Origin: Hibiscus mutabilis
Taxonomy: Eukaryota > Streptophyta > Magnoliopsida > Malvales > Malvaceae
Assembly (NCBI GenBank): GCA_019671005.1
Contig: CM033726.1
Coordinates: forward strand, 7,323,213 to 7,387,212
Direction of reading: 5' to 3'
DNA: 64,000 nucleotides
A model generated the notes under the pieces. It was not told the origin of the DNA and did no database searches. It saw only the letters and a list, made by a program, of their open reading frames with translations. Of the stretch, positions 28,992 through 40,404 are shown in pieces. Positions within the stretch are counted from its first letter, which is position 1, and each line of letters begins with the position of its first letter. A program made the position numbers and the translations under genes.

Positions 28992-31900
28992 TGTAACCCC
29001 CTTGACCAGGCCTAGATGCCCAATCAAACCAAGAAGGCTACATTAGGTTTGTCGTAGCAAACTAAAGAGATACAACAAAACTAGTCTTTTTTTTCTTTTT
29101 ATCTCATCTAGATACCAATTATTAACCCTATATGTTCATACAGACATCAGACCCCAACTCAATCAGGCATCAATTTGACATCCAATTGATCACATTTATA
29201 ATTTAGGAACCAAAATGCAAATACAAAAAATTCCAGGATTAAAGCTCATTCTTAAGTTACTAGCCTTTAATTAGTCAGGTTCCAAACACCCATCTTAAAT
29301 TTCAGCTCAATCCGATCATTCCATCACATACAATCGCATTGGCAAGATTCAGGGTCTAAAATGTAAAGATGACAAAACAACCCAAAGTGACATTAATAGA
29401 AATAAAACCATCCGTACCGATACAGGTAAGCCCATATAGATACGGTTTGAAACACCCTATTTTGATACACCACCATATAGTATCGATACGCCTAACTAAA
29501 ATACCTAACTTTTGAAATATTGCTTACCGTACCGATACGGCTCATCAGGTGTTCTGGTATGCGGGTTCGAGTTGAAAAAGTGAATTGTAGAGGCTAAAAC
29601 TCGTATCAAAACACCCATACCCGTATCGGTACACCTGGCCAAATATGCCAAGGCATATCGAAACGCACAAGGCCTGTACCGATCCCACAAGCCTAAAAAT
29701 GCCTAGCCAAACTTATATGGTCCCCCGCGTATCTGTACGTCTGGCCTGTAATATCACATTTTGGCTGGTTTTTCATCCCAAAGCACACTCAAACCATTCC
29801 AACGTGCTTAAAACACAATACCAACATGCCAAACATATCACAAGCCAACTAGCATCTCAATTCTAACAACACCTCAAGGCTTCAGGCATCAAAAGGAAAT
29901 CTATAGGCATGCTTCCTAACTTTGCAACCAACCAACATATCCAAAAGATAAGCCAGCACCAAAACCAAACATTTAAGGCCATTTACAACTTAAGAGCAAC
30001 TAATGAAACATGCTCAAACATGGAGTTCCATAAAACATCTCCCAAAACACAACAAGTACCCCATTACCCTTATTCATTATAGTCTAGTCTCTAAAGTACT
30101 TTGGAAACAAGTCTTGCCAAGAACCCCTTACTTCTTGCTGCCTTCCAAGACTTTAATTCTCTGCATCGATGGACAAAGAAAGCGTAAGAACACAAGGCTT
30201 AGTGAGGAATGCTCAGAACAAAACATCATCAATGCATTTAAAACCATATACTTAACATCATCCTTTAAAACATCATGCCCTTTTTTAAAACATACCCTTT
30301 ACATCATTAAAACCAGCATATCAAACCATATGCTACATGTTTCATTAATCAACAACAAGTCACATTGCTAACCCTCTACTTAAGCCTTCCCACGCATTAC
30401 TACCAAATGCAAAGCTCAAGGAGAAACATGTATAAATCGCATTATACAACTTAACCATTTCAATGATACATTAACAATTATATTGGCTTACCAGTGATCA
30501 TTAAACAAGTCTAATAACAAAAGAGTTCATCGAATACACGGATTCAACAAGTGTTAACCCAACACTTCAATCCATCTCAACCGAAATATCAATACAATCA
30601 CAATCGCAGTACAATAACAACCGAGTACAATAACAACCAGGTACACTTTCAACCTACGGGGACACCCACCCCTTTCATCAGTTTGATGCTTAACCCACTA
30701 ACGGGAGTTTTCGGTACTTTTTAACCCCTCTACCGTTGTGGTACTTGGATGGAGTATTCGGTACACCGTATAAACCCCTCAACATCCAAGGTGACTTATT
30801 TATAGTGCACTCAATCCTATGGCAGGCCAACTATATCCGATAACAATTTTAAAACCACATCACTTGCCAATATAATTAACCATTTTAACATTTACCTTAC
30901 TACTTTAAACAAGCATTAACCAAAACACTTTTCCAAAGCAACAACCATGCTTTAAACCACAAGTATAAACCATACTTACAAGGATCACATACCATGTTCA
31001 TCATTCAAAAATAGTATATCGAATACTTTAAAACATGCTTAAACAGTAGGTACATGAACATTAAACCAAGTGCATAAAATTACTCGGACAAGCACGACTA
31101 AGAGAGTAAAACAATATTATACTTACTTTCGAGTCTCGGTAAGCGTTTCAAGCTCTACCTTAACTCCCAAAACTCTGTTCTCATAACATCAAAATACTTT
31201 AAACCATGTTTTCACTCACTGATATGCGAAACCTCGATTCGCCGACGCGAAATCAAGTATCTGAAACCTCCAACGCTTCTCCAATCACTTCCGGATCAAC
31301 CTCCCATGTTTTTACCACAAAACAACAGAGGATTAATGCATCATAATGCATTCTAAACATAGCAACTACAATCTTTCTCGGATTTCCACAAAACCTTCAC
31401 AATTAACCATCAACAACAACCAAAAACATAACCAAAACACTTCGATTCATAACCCATCAAACATCTATCATTCTAACATCACTTCCAACATCAAAACACA
31501 TATAAAAACAGATCCAAATCAACCTACCACCTCCAGCAACCTTACAACCATAGAAACACCACAAAACCTCAAAACTAACAATCTAAACAAATAAAGATTC
31601 TTAAGTTTCGGGATTCCATTGATAAAAATCTCTTATCAACATTATTAAACATCCAAAATATAAACCAAAGCATCCTCAATTACTGGAAATTAGATCCAAT
31701 CCGTGAATTAACTCATTTTCCCCAAATAACTCAATTAAACATTAAATAATCATCAAAATCAGATTAGAAACACAAAAACAATGATCAAATGCTTGGGAAT
31801 TTCAATAAAGAACCATACATTAGAGGAGATCACAGACCTTACCCCTCTTGTGAAGTTTCTCCCTCAATTGATTTGTGAAAAGCTAAGAAAACATAAGATT

Positions 31901-32458
31901 TCAATGAGATTTTGCAAAACAAAATTGAAGAATCAAGTTAAAGTCAATAATCTGAGTGAAAAGAATCTCCCACCTCTGGATTTTGATGGAATTCTGATTG
32001 TTTGGCAGAAAAGAAGTTGAGAGAAAAGGTTTAGGAAAAAGTTACATAAATTTTATTTAAATTCTAATAACTAATTTAGATATTTTAATCCCTCTTAAAC
32101 CACCTTTAAAACACATGTTTAAAATGATTTAATTGAAGGGAGAAACCACCAGTAAAAACATGGTAATTTAGCTCCTTAAGGATTCTAAGAATTTGACCCT
32201 TTTCATTTTTGTCACTTTAAAACAACTTTCAAAAATCGCATTTTGGTCACTAACCAAAATGTCACATTTCCAAATTAAATTTTCCAAAATTTATTCCACC
32301 AAAAATCAATATATATTAAAAGATGATTTTTAACTATTTCCACATTTTTATCTTACCAAAAAATATACGGTCCCGAAGCCGACTCGAATCCCTACTCTGG
32401 TCCACTGGACCGTCTAATAAACCACCAAACCGCTAAGCCTTAAAACCGGGGCGTTACA
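28992..32458 (-). mobile_element. Element C 5' LTR (3467 bp)
   Basis: On the minus strand it begins TGTAACGCCCCGG at 32458 and ends GGGGGTTACA at 28992. Same family as solo LTR X: similar ends, the GACGGTCCAGTGGACC start segment and the CGTACCGATACG array near the inner end. It abuts the 5' LTR of element D at 32459; the duplicated target copy on the other side is lost. Confidence 0.9.
29405..29740 (-). repeat. CGTACCGATACG word array in the element C 5' LTR
   Basis: About ten words of type GTACCGATACGG/GTATCGGTAC/CATATCGAAACG in both orientations. Confidence 0.75.
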
Positions 32459-34144
32459 AAGAGGGCAAAGGTTTTATTTTTAGAGTGAAAATCAAAATGG
32501 CTAAAAGGGTGAAAATGGGTCTGATAAAGTCCTTATATAGACATTTTTGTTCCAAAAATGGGTAAATCACAGTTTAATCCCTCTGCCCCAAGTCAATTAC
32601 ACATCAAGGGTTTTTGCATGGTATTATTACACATTTAGTCCTCCTCTATTTTTCAAAAATCCCAATCTCATCCCTAAATTGAAGTAAACCAAATTTTTAA
32701 TGGTAAAATTACCTCTTCAGTCCTTCCGTCGTTTTCTATTTTTCAAATCTTCTCTGTCATATGGTATAATTCCGCAAATGGTCCTCTTAAGTTCCGGCCA
32801 GTTTTTAATGTCATCCCTAATTTTGTTTAGGTGTTTTCAAAGGGTAAATCACAATTTAGTCCTATTTTCTTTTTACTGTTTTCAATTTGGCCCCTTTTCC
32901 TTAAATCAAAATTGTTTTTTATAGGTTAATTACCTTTTGGTCCTTGTTCTTTTAATTTCAGTTAATTTTTGTCTTTAATCCTTTATATGCTTAATGTTTT
33001 ATCATGTTTTTGTTATATTGGTGTTTGTTTTTCATTATATATTCGACACATGTTTTTATGTTTTCTTGTTCGATATATTGCTACCTTGTTGTTATTGTTG
33101 CTTTTAATTTTTTTTTTTTCATATATTCGATACTGTTTAGGTTTTTTTGTTATTGTTTACATATTTACTTATTTTGTTTGATATTATTGTTTATATTATT
33201 GTTATTTATTAATGTATGTATGTATATTTATCTTTTGGTATATATATACATATTATGTATCATGTTATTGTCTATATATGTAAGTGTATATATTACATTT
33301 ACTATATGTACTATATATTATATTTAATATGTATACTACGCTGTATTATCTAAGTATTATTTTACGTACATTTATGTTACGTATATACTAACTAATATTG
33401 TGTATTATGTATTATATTTATGTGTATTATATTATATTATTTATCTAATTTATATTATATGTATATATTTTACATATTATTATTGTTGTATATTAACATA
33501 TAGTAAATTCTATATGTTGTAGATATTATGTTTTTACATTCATGAATGTTTTTATATGTTGTAGATATTATGTTTTTACATTCGTGAATGTTTTATTTTA
33601 ATCGTATTTATTTACTTTTCCATATGTACACATGTTTTTATTTTATTTAATATTTGTTTACCCTTTGTATATTCATCGTATTTTAATTTATTTATAACTC
33701 CTCACATGTAGTGTAAGCCTTTTATCCCGGTATTCTAGTGGGAGTGTCATCCTATCTCCGGGTGTCATCTCCTTTGGTACCGTGGATCGAGGCAAATTAT
33801 TAATGTTTAAAACTTGTTTTTTTGAATTAATTATTAAATTAAACCGACTTTTTATTTTTCTTTATAAATACGATACGAATCTATTTGGTATCAATTTTTG
33901 GGTAGCGGGAGTGCTAACCCTTCCTCGTGCGTGATCAACTCGCGAACCCAATTAAAATCTCTGGTTTTGTTTTCGGTGTCCGGTCTACCTAATCCAAGTG
34001 ATCGGTGGCGACTCCATTTTTAAATATACGAGTTTTTAAAGAATGACCATTTTAAATATTTTTCAATAAAAGTGGGAATACCCCCAAACACGATCGATTT
34101 ATAATTTTTCGTAGCGGCCTTCGACTCCAAAAATAGTCGCTATA
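32459..34144 (+). mobile_element. Element D 5' LTR, truncated at its start by element C
   Basis: Near-identical in long stretches to 39308-40404 plus 44671-45208. Ends CCAAAAATAGTCGCTATA, where the 3' copy ends GTCGCTACA. Contains an AT-rich low-complexity part (33180-33500), the boundary GGTGCTAACCCTTCC-like block near 33905-33930 and GGTGGCGACTCC at about 34005. These U5 features are shared with block E and are common in Tat/Ogre LTRs. Confidence 0.85.
33180..33500 (+). repeat. AT-rich low-complexity tract in the element D 5' LTR
   Basis: Dominated by TATAT, TATTATAT and GTATGTATG words; repeated at 40025-40345 in the 3' LTR. Short frames here are compositional accidents. Confidence 0.8.
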
Positions 34145-34147
34145 GCA

Positions 34148-34165
34148 TGGCGATTCCGCCGGGGA
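34148..34165 (+). promoter_or_regulatory. Primer binding site of element D
   Basis: TGGCGATTCCGCCGGGGA, three bases after the LTR end. The form TGGCGA(C/T)TCCGC(T/C)GGGGA is what I expect for Tat/Ogre elements, for which tRNA-Arg priming has been reported; I cannot confirm the exact tRNA here. Confidence 0.65.
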
Positions 34166-34770
34166 TAAAATTTTTTAAATGATAAATAGGGAGTTAAGCC
34201 GTATTAGGTTCGTATTGTAATTATTCAAAAAAAATTAAATTCGGTTTAATTTAATTTTTATTTCCTACCCTTGTTTGTTTATCTTTTTTCACACCAGATA
34301 GTAGTCTTAGAACCTTTAGGAGAAGTGATTACTTCACTTCGTGGGGTTTTAACCTCTGTACAGTGTTGTAATTCACTTTAGGAATTCGGTCCTTATATTT
34401 CGTGAGGTTTTAACCTCCGTATGGTATAAGGTTCGCATTCCCTCGAATAGATGTCCAAGCAATAGTTTGAGTACCATTTATTTTAGAATACAACCGTATA
34501 TAGTGAGACATATAGCCTACCTATTAGAGTTATTCCGATACTCTGTCCGTTTAGCGAGTGGCATGTTTAAGTTCTTTTTTGTATATTTTAACTGCTTGGC
34601 TTGAGTGTTTGATTGCTCCTGTTTATTAACCATTTATTTAGATTATTTCTTTCAAACTGACACAATTTTCTTTTTTGTGTTTGCCTTTTTTTTCCTTTTG
34701 TGCATCGCATTTTCATAACATAAGGGTGTTTATTTCGCAAGTGACCATCCCTGTAGAAGGCAGTCATAAT
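34166..34770 (+). other. Leader region of element D
   Basis: Non-coding. Contains a twice-repeated phrase around GGTTTTAACCTCTGTACAGT (34345-34365) and GGTTTTAACCTCCGTATGGT (34405-34425). No gene seen. Confidence 0.5.
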
Positions 34771-35700
34771 GCATAAGAGGTCTCGTATTCAGATAAAGTG
34801 AGCCAATCTCGAGCATTATTCGAAGAGTCAAGAAGACGAACCATCTGAAAAGTTCGAACAAGATAAGGTAGCTGATACTCATATTAAAGATGAACAAGAT
34901 GAATTACGAGAACTGAAGAAACATATGGCCGATATGATGAATATGATAACTGCTATGGCTAAGGGTAAGGGGTCTATAGAGCCAGAAAAAAAGCCAACCA
35001 GGAGTCAGAATAAAGAGTTCAATGTCAGAATCCCACCCCAAGCAAAGTAACATTAGTAAAATACGATAAGTCGAACCTTTTTGTGATTCGCTTCAACAAA
35101 CCAGTGGGAGGTACATTTGAGTCAAGCTCCCCGAAGATAGAGGTAGGTCTAGAAGGAACCTGAGAAACCAACAACGTGAAGAAGAACATCTCGATCCTTG
35201 TAAGGTACACCGAGCTGCTCCCAATGCTTTTTGAGAGAAACCTTGTCACCCCAATTCATTCTATTCCAAAGAAACTCCCTTACCCGAAAGGTTACAATAG
35301 TCGAGCCAGGTGTAGTTACCACTTAGGAGGTTCGGGGCACACTACAGAGAATTGTGGGGCCTTGAAGAATCGAGTTAGGGATCTTATCATTATGGGAGCA
35401 ATGACTTTCGAAGACGCAGATTTTACAGTGAGCCAACGATCACACAAGAGACAAAGTTGAAGAAAAGCCAAGACTCGAGGCAAGGGTTGAATGAAAGCGA
35501 GACAAATTTAGGGACCAAAGACGGCAGCAACTCAGAAGAGGGGTATTCGTTCGAGTATAACCAACTCAGACAAGTGTTGTCACTGATTTTTCGAAGCAAA
35601 AAAATAATAAAAGGAAAGGAATCGGATTTGAATGTGAAAAAAAGAAAAATCAACCCCCAAATCAGATCCAAATCAGACAAAAAATAAAGGGGAAAGTCAA
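34771..35700 (+). pseudogene. Tat/Ogre-like gag fragments with CCHC-like finger (broken)
   Basis: First an acidic helical segment (ELRELKKHMADMMNMITAMA, about 34897-34960) of the type that precedes the capsid in Tat gag, then a jump to the gag C-terminal part: YTELLPMLFERNLVTPIHSI, followed by the finger C-SYHLGGSG-H-TTEN-C and LKNRVRDLIIMGAMTF (35310-35420). The capsid between these parts is missing, so an internal deletion is likely. Confidence 0.75.
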
Positions 35701-35839
35701 ATACGAATCCAAACAAATATGGAGGGAATCATCAAATATGAGAAGATTACAAGAGATACTGCTCGACAAGTATGGAAAGTCAAGTTATGGGCATAGGATT
35801 CCTTACTACGGACTTATAGCAAAATTTTGATAGGATCCA

Positions 35840-37514
35840 AGAATTTGTGGGCCAGGGTGTCTTCTTAGGTATTGACCGTCTTTCAGTTACCTTTCCAACG
35901 CATCTTGAAACGCCTCAATCGGACGTTGGGAACTCAAGATATGTTCGTTTTACTGAAGACAGCGCGTGCAAAAAAACCGTATACGGGTTCAATACGGGAT
36001 TCTGATATTAATACGAATTTTCAATTGATTTATTGATTATTTGTAATTAAAATCAGGCTTATATATTTCCCTATTTGTTTAGGATTATATTGAATATGGT
36101 TTGATTCCTTTCCATGTATATCAAGCATAAAAAGAGAATATGTTTTAGGTGTTTTAGGGTTTTAGGGTTTTTTGAAGCCTATAAATAGGCTTCATTCCAT
36201 TGTAATCTCACTCATTCACTCACCACCACCACAACACATTCACAACACAATTCATACAATTTCTTCGTTGTATTCAAGAATTGCTAGAAAATTTGTATTG
36301 AAGTTTTGGTGGAAATACAAGAAGCAAGAGTTCTTCATTTGGGTAATTTGTTCTTATTCATTTTATTTATTTCGAATACCTTTTTTATCTTTCTTTAATT
36401 TTGGGAGTTTTCAATCGATTAAGAAGGTGGTTCTCCACTTTTGTTTCTTCTTTTTTATGTACACTTGATGAACTTGTAAAAAAAAGGTGTTTTGATCTAT
36501 TTTCCTTAATGAAAGTTAATAAATGATGTTTTGGGGCTTTGTACCCATTTCAAACTTGGCATATAATTTTAATTTGTCATTAATTTCAATTTTTAATTGT
36601 TAAACCCATTTTTTTATCACATTCTTTAAAATTAAAGTTTTAAATAGTTTTTTTTATAAAATTAATCTGAATATCGTGTGTTGACTCGACTACGAGAAGG
36701 ATACACATTTTAAAATTTTATTAAATTCTCTTCCATTTTTGTTATTTTATTTAATTTGTAAATTGGATTAATGTTACCTTTTATATTTATCTTATTAATT
36801 TAATTTATTTCTCTAGTAAAATCTTTAATTGTTTTTCTTTTAATTAAAGTATTAGTTTAGGTAAAGCTCCTAGGCTTAGGTTCTCTAGTGTTACATCCTT
36901 AGTTTAATTTAGAGCGTTAAAGTTTGATAAAATTCTCGTCACCCAAAAATCATAAAATACACTTAATTATATTTTAACCCTAACAGGTAAAAAAATACTT
37001 AGACAATTCTTAGGGTTAACAATTACCAACTTAGAAAAATAAAAGGTTTCAACACACTAATTGCTTTTGTGCTTGTCTGATAAAAAAGTGGAACTTAATT
37101 AATGTGGTGTCCTACCAAAAGGAGGTAACGGGTTAGCGCCAGAAGTGTTGGCGGTGATTAAAGTTTACTCTTCGGATGGTAGGGCCATTAAAATGGAATC
37201 ATATTCATAAATGGATAATAATTTAAATTTTACATGAATTTGCAAATTTTGACATTAAAACTTTTTGTAATCGGCTAAGTACCAATTTTTTGGCACTGTA
37301 GGGGTGCTAACCCTTCCCCACATTTAACCGACTCTCGAACCCATTTTTTGAGTTTCAAAATCGTTGTTTTAATAAAATAAAAATGATTTCATTAAAATAA
37401 CCTGTTTTAGGTGATCCAGTTACACCTTTTAAAAAGATTGGTGGTGACTCCGTAGTTTTGTTTTTGGCTTTTAAAAAAATTGTCGGGACCTCCTAAAAAA
37501 GGGTCGCAATAACA
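35840..37514 (+). mobile_element. Block E, LTR-like segment of a second Tat/Ogre-like family
   Basis: Non-coding, with a promoter-like CCTATAAATAGGC at 36178-36190 and a U5-like part (GGGGTGCTAACCCTTCCCCA at 37304-37323, then GGTGACTCC near 37441) similar in layout to the LTR of element D. It ends near GGGTCGCAATAACA. I found no clear target duplication, so both ends are approximate and it could be a solo LTR or a recombined LTR. Confidence 0.55.
36178..36190 (+). promoter_or_regulatory. Likely TATA box of block E
   Basis: CCTATAAATAGGC, itself a short palindrome with flanks GAAGCCTATAAATAGGCTTC. Strong TATA consensus in an otherwise non-coding LTR-like segment. Confidence 0.6.
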
Positions 37515-38145
37515 AGAACAAAATGATTTGAGCGAGAAACTACAAAGTTTGCAAGATGATCATCATAAGATCTACTGCGTATTCAGAAATGTTGGAATGG
37601 GCGACATTCTAAAAGAATGGAAGAATGGTATCATTTAGCTTAAGAATGACTTGGGACATTGGAAACAAAGAGACCTGACTAGTGAAAACAGAGCTCGGCT
37701 GTTGTCACAACAATTGAAAGAAAATAAGGAATGGTGTGATACCCTTTAGAAAGAATTACGAGATAGTCTAGCTATGAATGAGATTTTGAAAGCAAGCCTG
37801 CAATAAAGTGAGGCCAGATCCAACACATTTCAAACAGAGAATACAATGCTCAGAAAACAAATAGACGAGCTTAGGACTTCTCTACGCACGAGCGAGATTT
37901 GTGTCGAAGCCTACAAGCAAGCTGGTTATGAAAGCGTTGAAAATGTAACTTTTCAGCTACGAAAAGCCGAGCGAGAAATACAAGAGAGAGACAAGGATAT
38001 AAAGAGTGTCATAACCCAAACACACATGGTGGCTCAGCAAGTAGCAGATGTGGCCGATGTAGCTATGCCATTAAGTCAGAATATGAATCATGTACTGGAT
38101 CATAAAGGGAATATGGCTTGTTTGCTAGAAGAAGTCCAAAAGTAG
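37515..38145 (+). pseudogene. Tat/Ogre-like coiled-coil ORF fragment
   Basis: The readable part from 37846 to 38145 is helical: MLRKQIDELRTSLRTSEICV, then RKAEREIQERDKDIKSVITQ, ending with CLLEEVQK. Upstream sequence continues the heptad-like pattern with stops. Such coiled coils occur in the first ORF or gag N-terminus of Tat/Ogre elements, next to a plant-mobile-domain-like region not seen here. Confidence 0.65.
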
Positions 38146-38752
38146 GGGCTAGGGCTCATCAGTATTTGTAAAGTTTACAAGACTGAAATCTGATGTAACA
38201 AGCCTTTTTGTCCAATGAAAGTCTTTCTACGATGATCACTTTGCGACTAATACCTTATTGCATTCATGTTTGCATTTCGTTGATTCAAAAATATTCCATA
38301 TTAGGGGATTTTTTATAAATGGGAATATATTTGGTAATGTACAAAGATTGATAATGCTACTGTTGGAAACAATCTAAGCACGAAGCAAATAGAGATGACA
38401 GAAGTGGGGCACCGAGTACGCATTTTGCTCCAAGAAGAATGGCTAACAGACGCGTGTAGAATATTGCCAATCTTTTTTACACAGATACATTTCTTTTATA
38501 AAAATCATCTTAAAGGACTATTAGTGAAGCAACACTTCATTTGCATTCATTCACTTTGTTTGAACTCATTTTGATAGATCATATTTACTGTTTGCCTTTT
38601 ACATTCATGATGCATTTCATGCATTAATGAAATAATAATGAAACTTACGCGTTCGATGGCAGTATTCGAGAACAAGTTGAAATGAAGGAATACAACAAAA
38701 ACTTGACCAGTTATAGGATAAAGTTAAGAAATAGCTCAATAAGAAGGAAAAA
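38146..38752 (+). other. Spacer between coiled-coil ORF and gag
   Basis: Non-coding sequence; no gene seen. It could be an intron or leader between the first ORF and gag, as known in Ogre-type elements, but no splice site is demonstrable by eye. Confidence 0.4.
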
Positions 38753-39178
38753 ATGAATGCTTTCAATACAAAAGAGTTTTGTCTAGTCTCTGATTTGGTC
38801 ATTCCTCTAGATTTCAAGATTCCCCAGTTCGTACAGTATGATGGTACAAGTTGTTCAAGAGTGCACCTGACCATGTTCTGCAAAAAGATGGAGAGCTACT
38901 TAAAGAATGAAAAGCTGTTGATCCACTATTTTCATGATAGTTTGATGGAACCCACTGCAATATGGTATAATTGGCTAAGTAGAAATCAGATTCAGTCATG
39001 GGACGACCTAGTTAACGCCTTTCTGAGCCAATAAAGATATGCTTTAGACTTAACTCCGAGTTGGCAATTCCTTTAGAGCATGAAAGTGAGTTCAAATGAA
39101 AGCTTTAAGTATTACACTTTGAGATGGCGATGTTTGGCAGCCTAGGTTCAGCCTTTATAGTCGAAGAGAAAATGACGC
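38753..39178 (+). pseudogene. Tat/Ogre-like gag capsid fragment
   Basis: Good match to the retrotransposon gag core: LVIPLDFKIPQFVQYDGTSC, KLLIHYFHDSLMEPTAIWYN, NQIQSWDDLVNAFLSQ, then after a stop at 39032 a decayed continuation (ESFKYYTLRWR). The frame runs directly into LTR-like sequence at about 39180; zinc finger, protease, RT and integrase are absent. Confidence 0.82.
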
Positions 39179-40399
39179 CCTTGTTTCACTCAACTCTTCC
39201 CTTCCTTATTTTCTCCAAACCAGTGGCAGCCGGAGGTGGAAGGGACAGCGGCGTTATGCCGGTTTCTGGGTTAATCAAAGGATTTTGGTTCTGCTTTGGA
39301 GAAAATAAAGAGGGCAAAGATTTTATTTTTAGAGTGAAAATCAAAATGGCTAAAAGGGTGAAAATGGGTCTAAAAAAGTCCTTATATAGACTTTTTTGTT
39401 TCAAAAATGGGTAAATCACAGTTTAATCCCTCCGCCCCAAGTCAATTACACATCAAGGGTTTCCGCATGGTATTATTACACTTTTAGTCCTATATTTTTC
39501 AAAAATCCCAATCTCATCCCTAAATTGAATCAAACTAGATTTTTTAATGGTAAAATTACCTCTCCAGTCCCTCCGCCCTTTTTTATTTTTCAAATCTTCT
39601 CTGCCGCATAGTATAATTCCATAAACGGTCCTCTTAAGTTCCGCCCGGTTTTTAAAGTCATCCCTAATTTTTTAAGTGTTTTCAAAGGGTAAATCACAAT
39701 TTAGTCTTATTTTCTTTTACTATTTTTCAATTTAGCCCCTTTTCCTTAAATCAAAATTGCTTTTTTATAGGTTAATTACCTTTTTGTCCTTGTTCTTTTA
39801 ATTTCAGTTAATTTTAGTCTTTAATCATTTATATGCTTAATGTTTTATCATGTTTTTGTTATAATAGTGTTTGTTTTTCATTATATATCCTATACTTGTT
39901 TTTATGTTTTCTTGTTCGATATATTGCTACCTTGTTGTTAATGTTGCTTTTAATTTATTTTTGCATATATTCGATATTGTTTAGGTTTTTTTTTGTTATT
40001 GTTTACATATTTACTTATTTTGTTTGATATTATTGTTATTTATTACTGTATGTATGTATGTATATTTATCTTTTGGCATATATATACATATTATGTACCA
40101 TGTTATTGTCTATATATGTAAGTGTATATATTACATTTATTATATGTACTATATATTATATTTAATTTGTATACTACGCCGTATTATCTAAGCATTATTT
40201 TACATACATTTATGTTATGTATATACTAACTAATATTATTTATTATGTATTATATTTATATCTATTATATTATATTATTTATGTAATTTATATTATATGT
40301 ATATATTTTACATATTATTATTGTTGTATATTAACATATAGTAAATTTTATATGTTGTAGATATTATGTTTTTACATTCGTGAATGTTTTGTTTTAATC

Positions 40400-40404
40400 A
40401 TATT
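40400..40404 (+). repeat. Target site duplication of solo LTR Y, left copy (ATATT)
   Basis: Pairs with GTATT at 44666-44670. The uninterrupted D 5' LTR reads GTATT here, so the left copy carries a G-to-A change. Confidence 0.75.

Larger units (their letters stand above)
24473..32458 (-). mobile_element. Element C, truncated chromovirus-like Ty3/gypsy element
   Basis: Read on the minus strand: complete 5' LTR (32458 down to 28992), tRNA-iMet primer site, gag, protease, RT, RNase H and the start of integrase, then an abrupt jump at about 25030-25075 into the middle/late part of the 3' LTR, which itself stops at about 24473 before its end. The domain order is Ty3/gypsy; the very long LTRs and iMet primer suit the Tekay/Del chromovirus group, but the diagnostic chromodomain region is deleted. 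The LTR family is that of solo LTR X. Confidence 0.87.

Noticed and set aside
33180..33500. Hydrophobic frames that look like membrane proteins
   Set aside because: Caused by T-rich low-complexity LTR sequence; the same occurs in the second LTR of element D.
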